A stretch of 64,000 nt of DNA from Paraglomus occultum. Taxonomy: Eukaryota > Glomeromycota > Glomeromycetes > Paraglomerales > Paraglomeraceae. Position numbers and translations under genes: made by a program. This document shows positions 1-9,524 of the stretch, in pieces. Each line of letters begins with the position of its first letter. Within the stretch, counting starts at the first letter, position 1. The stretch is from assembly GCA_910592205.1 (NCBI GenBank), contig CAJVPJ010000011.1:1-64000 (forward strand), given 5' to 3'. The notes beneath the pieces are model-generated. The model was not told where the DNA came from. It made no database searches and was given only the letters and a program-made list of their open reading frames with translations.

Positions 1-192
1 TATTATTTTTCGTTCTTCTTGATAAATTTCATAGGTGATTTTTTCTTGATCTAGATATGCTTGGAGAGTTTGGGTATTATTGATTTTAAAAACATAGGGA
101 GCAATTTTCTCTCCTTGTTCCTTTTTTAGAATGCTTCTAATAATGCTGTAATTCTTGGGTTCCATAGTGGATTTGATATAAATTAGTTTCAT
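1..192 (-). CDS. Partial small ORF at window edge, unknown product
   Basis: An open frame runs on the minus strand from an ATG at 190-192 off the left edge, giving at least 64 residues rich in Lys, Ile and Glu. It starts MKLIYIKSTMEPKNYSIIRS and has no stop before the edge. I do not recognise a domain. The AT-rich codons and the dispersed repeat about 190 bp away suggest it belongs to a repeated or mobile family rather than a housekeeping gene. It could equally be an exon of a gene continuing to the left. Confidence 0.35.
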   Translation of the reverse strand, partial: MKLIYIKSTMEPKNYSIIRSILKKEQGEKIAPYVFKINNTQTLQAYLDQEKITYEIYQEERKII

Positions 193-1644
193 ATTAATAT
201 TTTTATATATTAATATAGAGATAATCCTATATTGCTCCTGTTATGGTTTATATTCCTCACCTTCTGGTATGATAAAGGGAGCATTAAAATAACAAGTCTA
301 TGAGCACCATTATTACTTTTCAAACGTCATCAGTCATACTGATCAATTTTACAGTCACATCATAATCAGCCCCTCATTTATAGAATGTTCACTTTGTCTG
401 GTTTTGTTGCAGTCTGCCCCATATATCGCTCGGCTCCTATGTTGGTTTGTGTGCTTTAACCCTTTATAGATAGCACATCACACAGATTCTCATTGGGTGT
501 TGGGGTCAAGACTTTAAGTAAAGCATTCACATATTAACCCCATTCCACTCCTTTACCACTCTTGCCTTATGAGCTGGCGTTTTCATCGTGGAAGAGATAC
601 TCTTCATGAAAAGCAAGAGACATTAAGTATCTTTATGTATTTGACAGCGAAGCATAACTTTTACCCTCAAGGTAATACCAAATCCAATGGATCCATTCTA
701 AAGATTAGTTAAATTCTTCGGAGCTGTTCAACTATCATAGCACTATCTTTCTTTGTGTCTTTCAACCAAATGCCTTGTCCCTGATGGTACTGCTAAAACC
801 CTTGCGATGTCAAAAAGAATAAGATGGGGTTTCATCTGTTTTTACTAATGATCGGCAAAAATCACGGACCACTGTATGTGGTAGGTTTCTATTTTGGTCA
901 GCATGTGATGCGACCCTACAGATTTCGAAACTGTATAACTTAATCGAGTGAAGGGCAATTGGTTGTTTTTATTTTCCACTATTCAAACGAGCAGACACGA
1001 TAAGAATGCTAAACGAAAATGATTAGAACGCCAATGCTAAATGCGTTTAGACAATATCTTAATTATGCAGAAAAGTTTTTGTCCTATCCTCCCAGCCCAC
1101 TCATTCCTCTCCCCCCTTTCTTTTTCTGCCTAACGATATAGGAAATGTCCATCTCCGAGATACATCAGATCGGACATCATGCCAAAGTTGGTTTTTATGA
1201 GTACGCCCCTACATAATCTGTTAAAATGCGTGCGCTATGATAAAATACCAGGCAGGCTTTCGTTATAGCGATTTTCGATTATGTTCATTAAAAATCATAA
1301 ATATTTTGATTGGCGCAGAAGATCCTTTTATTGATTGCTCCAATTATGTCGATTATTCTTGCTTGCATTTGGGCGTTGAACTTCGTATGTTGTATCCATA
1401 TCACGGGATACTATATATGTAATTTTAAATTGGAACACAGACGATCATTTAATTATCCTTCATCGAATTACAGAAGGTTGGATCGGCCGTTCGTTGTCTC
1501 CCTTGATTTCCTCGCTGGTAGAAAATGAATCACATGATAAATGTAACAGTTGAAAGGGGAATATACAGCTTGACATTCCATGCTCTCGTATCTTATTCCT
1601 TTCTTATTTTCCTCATATTCCATACATTTGTTTAATATTTGATA
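193..1644. other. Gene-poor stretch
   Basis: Apart from the repeat at 384-422 I see no supported gene. A pyrimidine-rich tract at about 1085-1130 lies some 500 bp upstream of the CRIB gene and could be part of its promoter. The short ORFs at 1237-1725 on both strands show no recognisable pattern. Confidence 0.5.
384..422 (+). repeat. Copy 1 of a dispersed 39-bp repeat
   Basis: These 39 bases are identical to 44682-44720, in the same orientation; the core is GGTTTTGTTGCAGTCTGCCC. Weaker similarity extends roughly 40 bp to the left (CACATCA...CAGCC), and similarity stops sharply on the right in both copies. A third, shorter match in the opposite orientation lies at 55011-55027. This looks like the end of a transposable element. 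Confidence 0.7.
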
Positions 1645-2508
1645 ATGGGAAGCTGTATCTCGGCAGTAAAAGAGCAAAGCCCTGCTCGACGTTCGGCAAA
1701 GCAGAAACAGAACAACAGTTTCCATAACGGAGTATCAAGTCAAATTCGTTCTCCTGCCGCCAATGCTAGAGTTGTCAGGAAAGGGAGGAAGAAGATTCAT
1801 AAGGGAATAATCGGTTTACCATCAAATTTCCAGGTAAAGGGAGAGGGGGGATGATGAAGCAAAGAGAATGTATGCATGTATTAAAGTTTAAATGTATGTT
1901 GGCTGATGTTTACATGATGTATTTATGCTTGACAGCATACTGGGCATATTGGAATTACTGAAATGCGTAGCGGGAAAGTTGACGTAAGTGTGAACTCACT
2001 CAAGCATCAATTGAGGCTTTATCTGCTTTTTGTTAATAAGTTATTGCCACTTTGCAGCCGGAAAAGATTAAAACGCAAATGGCGGAAGTTGCTGCTGCTC
2101 TTCGGTTAGAAGAACAAACGGACCAGAAGAACGACGAATCTAAACCAGAGTCTTCAAGTGACTCTCAAGTTGACGGTACTAACTTCAAAGTGAAGGTATG
2201 TATTAACAAACGCCATATTAAAAATAACATATATTACTTATTTTTTCGCTTTCGTTTTTAATATCGTCATTATTTATGACTGTCTACCTTATATTGAAAT
2301 TGTTAATAACATATATAACACCGATCTTCATTTGGTGATGCAGAGGAAACCCACGTTATCGGATAAAGATAACTCTTCGTCACAACGGCAGCGACCAGCA
2401 CATCCACAGACTGCCGATCCGATGGCCGAGGTAATCGCTGCATTGAAGATGCCACCTGACCTGAACTTTGATGTTGTGTCCAATGGAGAAACAACCCGAC
2501 TTGGGTAA
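1645..2508 (+). CDS. Small CRIB-domain protein, likely Cdc42/Rac effector with N-terminal lipid anchor
   Basis: Four exons join in frame: 1645-1833, 1936-1983, 2058-2195 and 2344-2508, giving 179 residues. The start at 1645 gives MGSCISA, a Gly2/Cys4/Ser pattern typical of N-myristoylated and palmitoylated proteins. A CRIB motif spans the exon 1/2 junction at about residues 56-70: I-G-L-P-S-N-F-Q-H-T-G-H-I-G, matching the family pattern I-S-x-P-x-x-F-x-H-x-x-H-x-G. Basic residues (VRKGRKKIHKG) precede it, as in membrane-targeted Cdc42 effectors. No kinase domain follows, so it resembles small scaffold effectors (CDC42SE/SPEC, Gic) rather than PAK. Two related helices, MAEVAAALRL in exon 3 and MAEVIAALKM in exon 4, look like an internal duplication. 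Binding of GTP-loaded Cdc42/Rac at the plasma membrane is inferred from the family. Confidence 0.85.
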
Positions 2509-3610
2509 ATATCGACCTTTGAATTCTTGGGGGTGTGAATAAAGGATTATTGCCATTCGCTCGGTGAAACTAACATGTCATTATAATTAATAACTCATTT
2601 ATCGTCAGCTAAACACGGTGTATTAGCTTCAAGCATTCACATTAATCGAGTTGAATTCACTTTCAAGCTTGCATGCATTATTTAGATATCTCATTCAAAC
2701 TTTAACTTATTTCTTATTGCATAGAAATAGTACAACCAAGTTACATAACCATTCAATTGATCAGGCATAGGCATTGGAATTAATTGCAAGGAAAGACATG
2801 AGAAGGCAACGTATATTAATTATTACTCCAATGTGAATTGGAATATTCAAGGCGCTAGTCGTCTTTGACTTCTTTATCGTACCTTTCATATCAATATCAG
2901 GACAATTATTGCGATATAATATGTGGAAATCATAGACAATCTATTTTACCATGCGACTGTAATATAAAATTTTGTAAAAGCCAAAGGTAACTTAATTAGG
3001 AACGAGAGAATTCAATTTGAGTGAAAATAACGGATTACATCGTGCTATTGCTGTTAATAGTTATGAGATTGATTAGGAACTATAAAGAGAGAAACATCCC
3101 ATGATCATGTTCTGTGTTCAATGTCTTTGGCATTAAAAATATTAAAGAAAGCGTTAGCAAACACGTAGTATGCTCGTCCGTCAAATACAAGTGCGAGGTT
3201 TCTCAATAATAACTCGAATGAAACGCATACAGCAAAGACATTAACTAATAATCCTTTAGCCGTTCCTTTAACGATAAATTTATACTAATTTCACTACGCA
3301 AGCGTTTCAAATTTGGGAAAATTTTAATACGATTTCAGCCGGAAATTTTAGGAACAAGCAACAGAATGAGAGTTTTTGAAGCAATTGGGTGTATGCAGCA
3401 AAATGCTTGCAAGACAAATCAACATGCTTTTCGCCTTTTCCGATTATTGATTCACTTCGTACTCAATTGTTATCTTGGGAATTCCAGCGGCTTTCATGTG
3501 AATGTTTGCCCAAAATCACGCTTTTAATATAAATTAGAATAATATGGGCTTTTTGCATTTGGAACATTTCCATAATTCGTCCTGATGTGTTGATATGTAC
3601 AGTTTACTGT
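2509..3610. other. Intergenic stretch, nothing seen
   Basis: About 1.1 kb of AT-rich DNA lies between the convergent ends of the CRIB gene and KRE33. I found no supported ORF, RNA gene or repeat. Confidence 0.5.
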
Positions 3611-6600
3611 TCATGCCTTTTTGTGCTTCTTTTTAGCTTTTTTCTGACTGTTTTTACCAGCAACTTTGGTCTCCCTCGCGACTATGTCGGCGGCTGTTTC
3701 GTTCGCCTTTCGCTTCTTTGCTGAATCTTTACTCTTTATGCTAACTACAGTCGAAGAGTTTGATTTCTTTCCTGATGAAGCTGCAGCAATCTGCATCTCT
3801 GCCGATTCCCACCCTTCAACTGACTCGTCAATTGCGTATCTATATATTATTTAGGAAATTTTGTAAACGATTGTCGAATATGATGCGAAAGGAGCAAAAA
3901 CATTCCCAGTGCCTCTTACTTTGACAAGTCTAACGAATTTAAGAGTTCTCTTTGTTTTGCACGTACTTCGCTCATGGCCTCGTTTCCAGCTTCCTCAAGG
4001 TCATCCTCCAGAGACTGTCCATATGGCTCCCAATCGTCACTGTAATTTATAATTTTAGGCGTCGAGTTTGGTTCCGTTGGCAGCGCAACTTTTTTTTTTA
4101 CCTTTGTCTGTTCGCGGGGAATATCGGCCTCAACTGCAGCCTTTTCTGTGTCAGTAAAGAATGTCGAAACCTTTCTGATCATTTTCGTGAACAGGGCCAA
4201 CAGCTGGCTGGCAGGCAATGCAAGTTCCTCCTGTATGTACACAAAGGTAGAAAGAATCAGGTCTGCTGTAATCAATTGTAGCTAAAGTCATAAATCATCT
4301 CACCTCTAATTTGTCAATCGTCTTCTTTTGCAGTCCAATTCCCGCAAGTAGAGAGCTCTGTATGCCAGATAGTTTTACGCTTTCACCAAAACGTCCTTCA
4401 AAGTACAGGAACGCAATATTCGGAATCAAGTCGATAATCACATGATAGTCTAATAAATTCTTCGCATAACGATCAAGGCGTTTCAGGTCGTATGATGAAT
4501 ATAGGTTGTCCAGATCGTTCTTGGTTAAGACTATGAGCGAACCACCAATTAGCGAGAGTATAGATGAAAATACAAAGAATAACGCGTTTAAAGGGTACAT
4601 GCCTCTCGATCGATCACTATCTCTTATCATTTTGCTGGTAGCCTCCATTATACTAAGTGCAAGAACTGTGGGGTAGGCACTGAATTGATATGAAAGTAAA
4701 TTCAAGATTCGCCTGTGAAAGTCTCTCGCAAATGCTGAAAGCCAATTGGGATCGCAAGATGTGACCAAATCATCCGACTTCAAGGCCTTTAACATGACGC
4801 AAGTGTGTTCTCCTGTAAGATCATTAGGAGTCTGGCGAAGATAAAGCGGAACAAAGCCGGCACGTTTCCAGAATTTGTGCAATGCGGGAGTTAGGCCATA
4901 TGAGACGCCAATGTAGTGTAGTCTATCAGGTCGCTTTTCTGAGAGCTTGAGAAGAAGGGGTGGCATCTTTTGAGGATCTCTGATTTTAATTTCGTCCGAG
5001 CGCAGGTCTGCATTCTTTGATCATGAACAGATACGTTAGTAAGTTGTTCACTTGTAAGAAGCGGGCATGTAGCTTTTAATATCATACCTCTAGTTCATTA
5101 TCGTTTACTCGAACAATACTTTCATCCACGTATTCGTCATTCTCATTCAAAGCAGCAAATTCACCTTGATAGAATGCACATAATAACTCCAAACATCGTG
5201 ATCCATATCCCATCTAGAGTTGAAATGTCACAAGACATGACGTGAGTATATCCCACAGTTTGATATAACCATTCAGCAAATACAGTCCAACTTGCGTGTG
5301 CGAGAAAACTATTGATACTATTTACCTTGATATAATCAGGATGAGTTGCAATTCTTACTATTCGTGCTCCGGATAGATTAGCGAAATCATCATCTTGGTA
5401 CTAAAACAAATTTTTCATGAGTAGGCAGACGATCCACATTGCTACACTAAAAGCAATTCTGCCCCAATACCTGCTGGGATATAATCCATGGTATAAGATC
5501 TCCGCTCGCGCGCTGACCTCGACTTAAACTTTTAAGGACCACTTCCTTTGAAATCTCACCTTCTAGACAAACCTAGAGCGAAATAATAAACGTCAACTCT
5601 TTTTCATATCTTAAAGTAGATTTGTCGCGAATGAAAGTTTTTCATACCTGAACGACGCAGAGAGGGTCGGGCAATGAATTATCTCCATCACGTATAGGCG
5701 GCAGTAACACAAACAAATGATGCGCTGGCGCGTCCGACATCAGCTGCAGATCGTTTGGAGAGTTTTTATAATGACTTGCCACGTACAATGCTACCATTCG
5801 CTGCAAAAACGTCTCGGAAACGGGGTGAAAAGAGAATAACGTGTCGCGGTTGACATAATATAGTTCGCACTGATCAGGATGTGGACATCCTTCAATGTTT
5901 TTTGATATAATGTTTGCATCCAGACACAATAATTTGTTTAGCCATTTCTCAACCGGATCGTTGACACCATAACGAATGGGTTCATCCAGCTTGATTTCGC
6001 GGAGTATTCGTCCACCCGTAGTGACGCCGTTCAAAGTCGTAGACGAAGTATTCTTTCCTTTCCCGCTGCGATTGACAACTATGACATCGTCTAGGTTCTT
6101 GGCTCCGCCTTCTTTTCCAACAAATCCTCGCGATTGTTCGCGTAAATTTTGTATCAACTTGAGAGAGAGCGATCGTCCGGTACCTTCATACCCATTAATA
6201 GTCGATGCCAGAAAGACGAGATATGGACCCAATAAATTCTTCACAAGTGGTAAAGGAATGGCAGCAGCTTCGTCGATAACAACCAGTTCCGCTTGACTAA
6301 GCATGTGCGCGTCTTGTGGTCGAATATACTAAGGACGACAATTCAAAAAAAAAAAAAAATAGGCGCAAAGAGCTTAGTCACAGAAAGGCCAGCGTTTCCC
6401 CAAACATTAACATAATCCCAAAAATAAAAAAAAAACTCACTTGAATAGTCTGTCTATGCTGTCTAAAAATATTCACTCTCACAATTGCTTTATTAAAGTC
6501 TGGGTTTGTAGACTGTACAATATCATAATCTAAATGCTCCTCATATTTTAAAGCATCAAACCCTTTGAACACAAACTCGAACAATGTTTTTAGATTTTCA

Positions 6601-7864
6601 GGACTTGGAGAAGTCACAAAGATGTTTGAATACCCAAATGCCACGGCGGACGCGATGGCAACGCCCAACCCTGCCGATTTGCCACGTCCACGCGCAGCAG
6701 TTAGACTCACAGTCGTACGAAGAGTTTTCTCAGATATGGCCTCAATGAACGTTAGAATCGCTCTCGCTTGATCGAGAGTACGAGCTGTTCCAACCAGAGC
6801 TCCAGCAGGTTGTGTATCAGCGAGAGAAGCCTTGAGATCTCGAAGTTCGATTTGAGACTCCGTCAGGTTTTCTTCTGGCGGTTTTGGAGGAAGAGGCTTG
6901 ACATTCTTGCCAGCTGATATTGGTAGTACGTTTAATTCATCGTCAACCACTAGACAGTTCTCGCAAGCTCCCACTGACAAAATAAAGCGTTCGTTGAATC
7001 GAGCAATGACATCGTTGTGTGATTCGGTGCGGTATCGGGAATGAACGTCCTTGCAATAGAGTTGGGAGCGTAGAAACGGTTATTATAAACTTGGACTAAT
7101 TTGTGCCCATATTTGTTCAAAATTCTCACCATTGTCAATGTGTACAATTGCTTTAATGATTTCATCGTTTTTAGCAATAAAACTACAATCCCGCCGCCCT
7201 CCACTGTCTCAATAGTACGAGCTAGCAAGTTTGGTGTCAAGGCTTCAAAATCCTAAATGGACGAAACAGTAGATTATGAATCTCGATACTGTCAAATTTA
7301 AACTTGGCATCAAGCAAAGCTTTTACCTGAAGCACGCACATTCCGTACGTGTTACCAAGGATCTTGTCAGTCTCCTTGTAGTACGTATATCGAATATTCG
7401 TGACTGTTATAAAAAGTTCAAACGGATCTTCTTCATTTGCCTCACGAATTCCACGCTTGACTTCTCTTCGAATTTTAGCCTCACGTTTCTTGCGGTGACT
7501 AATATTCGAACGTTCGAATTAGAATCACAAAGTGGATCAGGGCTGGCGAACGAGATCAAACGCATGACTTGCCTACTAAAACCTAGCTCCTTCTTATAAC
7601 ACCATAATACTGAAGGTCGGGCTGCAACCTTTGCTTGAGAAAGCAACCAATGTAAGTTCACTATCTAATGCCACCAGAGTTAATTCATTACTTAGTATTA
7701 GGTTAGTATGTGACAGAGTATGTAACGGCAGAGTAGAGACAGTCACAGTACAACACCTGATCCCTGCCCCTATCACCCACGATAACAAAGAATGTTCGAT
7801 GCTTGTTCTGAACCCCGTTCTTGACGAGAGTGTGAATGCGAGAGTCTATTACTTTTTTGACCAT
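3611..7864 (-). CDS. KRE33: RNA cytidine acetyltransferase Kre33/NAT10 (18S rRNA and tRNA ac4C)
   Basis: Thirteen exons on the minus strand join without a break into 1088 residues (yeast Kre33 about 1056): 7864-7757, 7664-7573, 7498-7327, 7252-7130, 7049-6441, 6328-5648, 5572-5471, 5400-5326, 5213-5088, 5014-4603, 4530-4304, 4230-3920, 3839-3611. The start MVKKVIDSRI fits the family N-terminus. Seen in order are the TmcA-type N-terminal region, a helicase core with Walker A RGRGKS (about 285-290) and VVIDEAAAIP (about 384-393), the GNAT domain with the acetyl-CoA loop MGYGS (about 655-659), the C-terminal tRNA-binding part and a Lys-rich tail suited to nucleolar localisation. The family acetylates two 18S rRNA cytidines and, with an adaptor, Ser/Leu tRNAs, and drives early 40S assembly. 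Two introns have GC donors. It is divergent from IGO1. Confidence 0.96.
4531..4602 (-). other. GC-AG intron of 72 bp, divisible by three and free of stops (KRE33 intron 10)
   Basis: The donor is GAGAG|GCATGT, a branch-like GCTAATT lies about 20 nt before the end, and the acceptor is CATAG|T. Retention would add a 24-residue hydrophobic insert without frameshift. Removal gives SRVLTKNDLD, which matches the family at this place, so I treat it as an intron. Confidence 0.8.
7499..7572 (-). other. GC-AG intron (KRE33 intron 2)
   Basis: The donor reads AG|GCAAGT and the acceptor ATTAG|T, 74 bp in all. Only this junction restores the conserved GFSSHRKK reading; the nearby GT sites give the wrong frame or a non-conserved insert. 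Confidence 0.85.
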
Positions 7865-8116
7865 TGTATCCTGGGTTGCTGATCAGGTCACTCGCAGGTA
7901 ACAAAAAAATTTTTCCTCGTTGTCTAACGGTCCCGGTGATTGGGCGAAAATCAGGGTACTCGATCAGCCCATTAACCCTCCAGTATAAAGTAGATATAGT
8001 AAATAACTCATTCCCACGTACTGACTTTCAAAACCTGGTGTTTTTAAAGTGGTGTCTCGCTACACGTCTTTTCTTTTCTCGCCCGTCTATTTTTTTTTTT
8101 CAAATAAATAAGCGCT
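7865..8116. promoter_or_regulatory. Divergent promoter of KRE33 and IGO1
   Basis: Only 252 bp separate the start codons of KRE33 (minus) and IGO1 (plus), so both promoters must share or abut in this space. T-rich tracts occur near 7904-7915 and 8090-8101. No clear TATA box is seen. Co-expression is an inference from spacing alone. Confidence 0.6.
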
Positions 8117-8698
8117 ATGATACCCGCACAAAAGAAGAAGATTGACCTTACCGTAAGTATATCAATTGTCAACTTTTTGAGGAGATTGCTCTCGTAGCGT
8201 ATATCGCTCACTGTCTATGTTTGAACTTGTAGTTGTTGTCCCCAGAGGAACAAAAGTTATTCCGCCTTTATGGTAGACTACCAGCACAAAAGACGGTTCT
8301 GAGTCACAGATTGAAGGTACATTCAGTAGATCCGCTTGAGGAAACTGTGTTAATGTGAGAATTTTCAACGATACTAATTATTTCATTCAATTTAGGAACG
8401 TAAATACTTTGATTCCGGTGACTATGCCCTAACGAAAGCCGGAAAAGCTCAAGGACCGGTTGGTTCGCAGCATCCTTCCCCAGAAACGGTTCCTCACGCC
8501 AATGCAATGTCTGCTCAGAGTCATAGTTCATCACCTGTTAAAGAGAGCCATCTTGTTCACGAGGCAACTGAAGACGGTAACAAAATGGCAGAGGATGGCA
8601 AGGTTAAAGAGGGGAACGACGCGGAAGGAGATAATCAAATGGCTGAAGATAACACAATGGCTGAAGATAACACAATGGCTGAAGATAATAAACAATGA
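8117..8698 (+). CDS. IGO1: Endosulfine/ARPP-19 family PP2A-B55 inhibitor (Igo1-like)
   Basis: Three exons, 8117-8152, 8233-8316 and 8396-8698, encode 140 residues. The conserved block is clear: SPEEQKLFRLYGRLPAQK (exon 2) followed by ERKYFDSGDYALTKAGKA (exon 3). FDSGDY is the family signature; its Ser (about residue 47) is the site phosphorylated by Greatwall/Rim15 kinases, which turns the protein into a PP2A-B55 inhibitor controlling mitotic entry, quiescence and nutrient response. A TACTAAT branch point precedes the last acceptor. The C-terminal half is low-complexity and acidic, ending in three copies of an 18-bp unit encoding MAEDNT/K. The gene shares a short divergent promoter with KRE33. 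Confidence 0.95.
8639..8692 (+). repeat. Coding tandem repeat, 18 bp x 3
   Basis: Units at 8639-8656, 8657-8674 and 8675-8692 are near-identical (ATGGCTGAAGATAACACA) and stay in frame, encoding MAEDNT, MAEDNT and MAEDNK at the C-terminus of the Igo1-like protein. Copy number could vary between strains without breaking the protein. Confidence 0.9.
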
Positions 8699-9524
8699 GA
8701 AAATCTATGTCTTAGAAGTTATTTAAAGAATGTTTGCACTATTTATCTTATCCTTTCGGAATGTTAGGATGGGGGATGGATGGGAGGTTTTGTTTGAGAA
8801 AGTTGACCACGAAACCAGAATGTGAAACTTGTTATATATGAGGATGTCATTTTGCGGTCTACAAACAAATTGGGAAGGGGAAAAAGTAGACAAGCGGATT
8901 TTATTCGGAATAAATTGCAAGGAATTACCTAATTTAAATTATCCAAGTCGAAGTAGTTTCTCGCTTGAGAAATTGTTACATCCTCTTTTTCTTTTATATA
9001 GTATACACATATATACATATATCTCCTTGTCAGTTAGACAAAGTATTCCTCTGGTGTGTCTTTTCAATAAATACGACATAATCGGGTCATTTCCACATCG
9101 CTTTCATTGAATCAATCCAGTATGTAAACCCAACGCGTATGTAAACGCATAATCTCTCGTCATCCCTTTTAATCCCGTCAAGAGATTTTATAATCCCAAC
9201 CGCGTTTGCCTTCTGTTGATCAAAAGTTCCTTTTCAGTCAACTGTAATAGTAGCCGCCTTGCGATTTGTTGACCGCTAACGACATGACAATGGTACCGCA
9301 TGTCAATTACACATGCACGCATACTTTAGCATTATCCTTCACCACTGCACATATGATTAACGACATGTTCATTAATGAATTAGATGCAATCAAAATGAAT
9401 CATCGTTCGACTGATAGTAATAGTACATTATAATAAATGACATTGTCAAGCCTTTATTAACATTAATATTACACGTATTCACATGACAGCTTTCCAGTCC
9501 TCTTGATTTTTTCACTCGGTCACT
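8699..9524. other. Convergent intergenic region between IGO1 and PUM3
   Basis: This holds the 3' ends of both genes. AATAAA-like polyadenylation signals are visible at about 8909 and 9066. No ORF with a recognisable pattern. Confidence 0.5.

Noticed and set aside
3952..4281. Plus-strand ORF of 109 codons antisense to KRE33
   Set aside because: Shadow of a KRE33 exon; no independent support.
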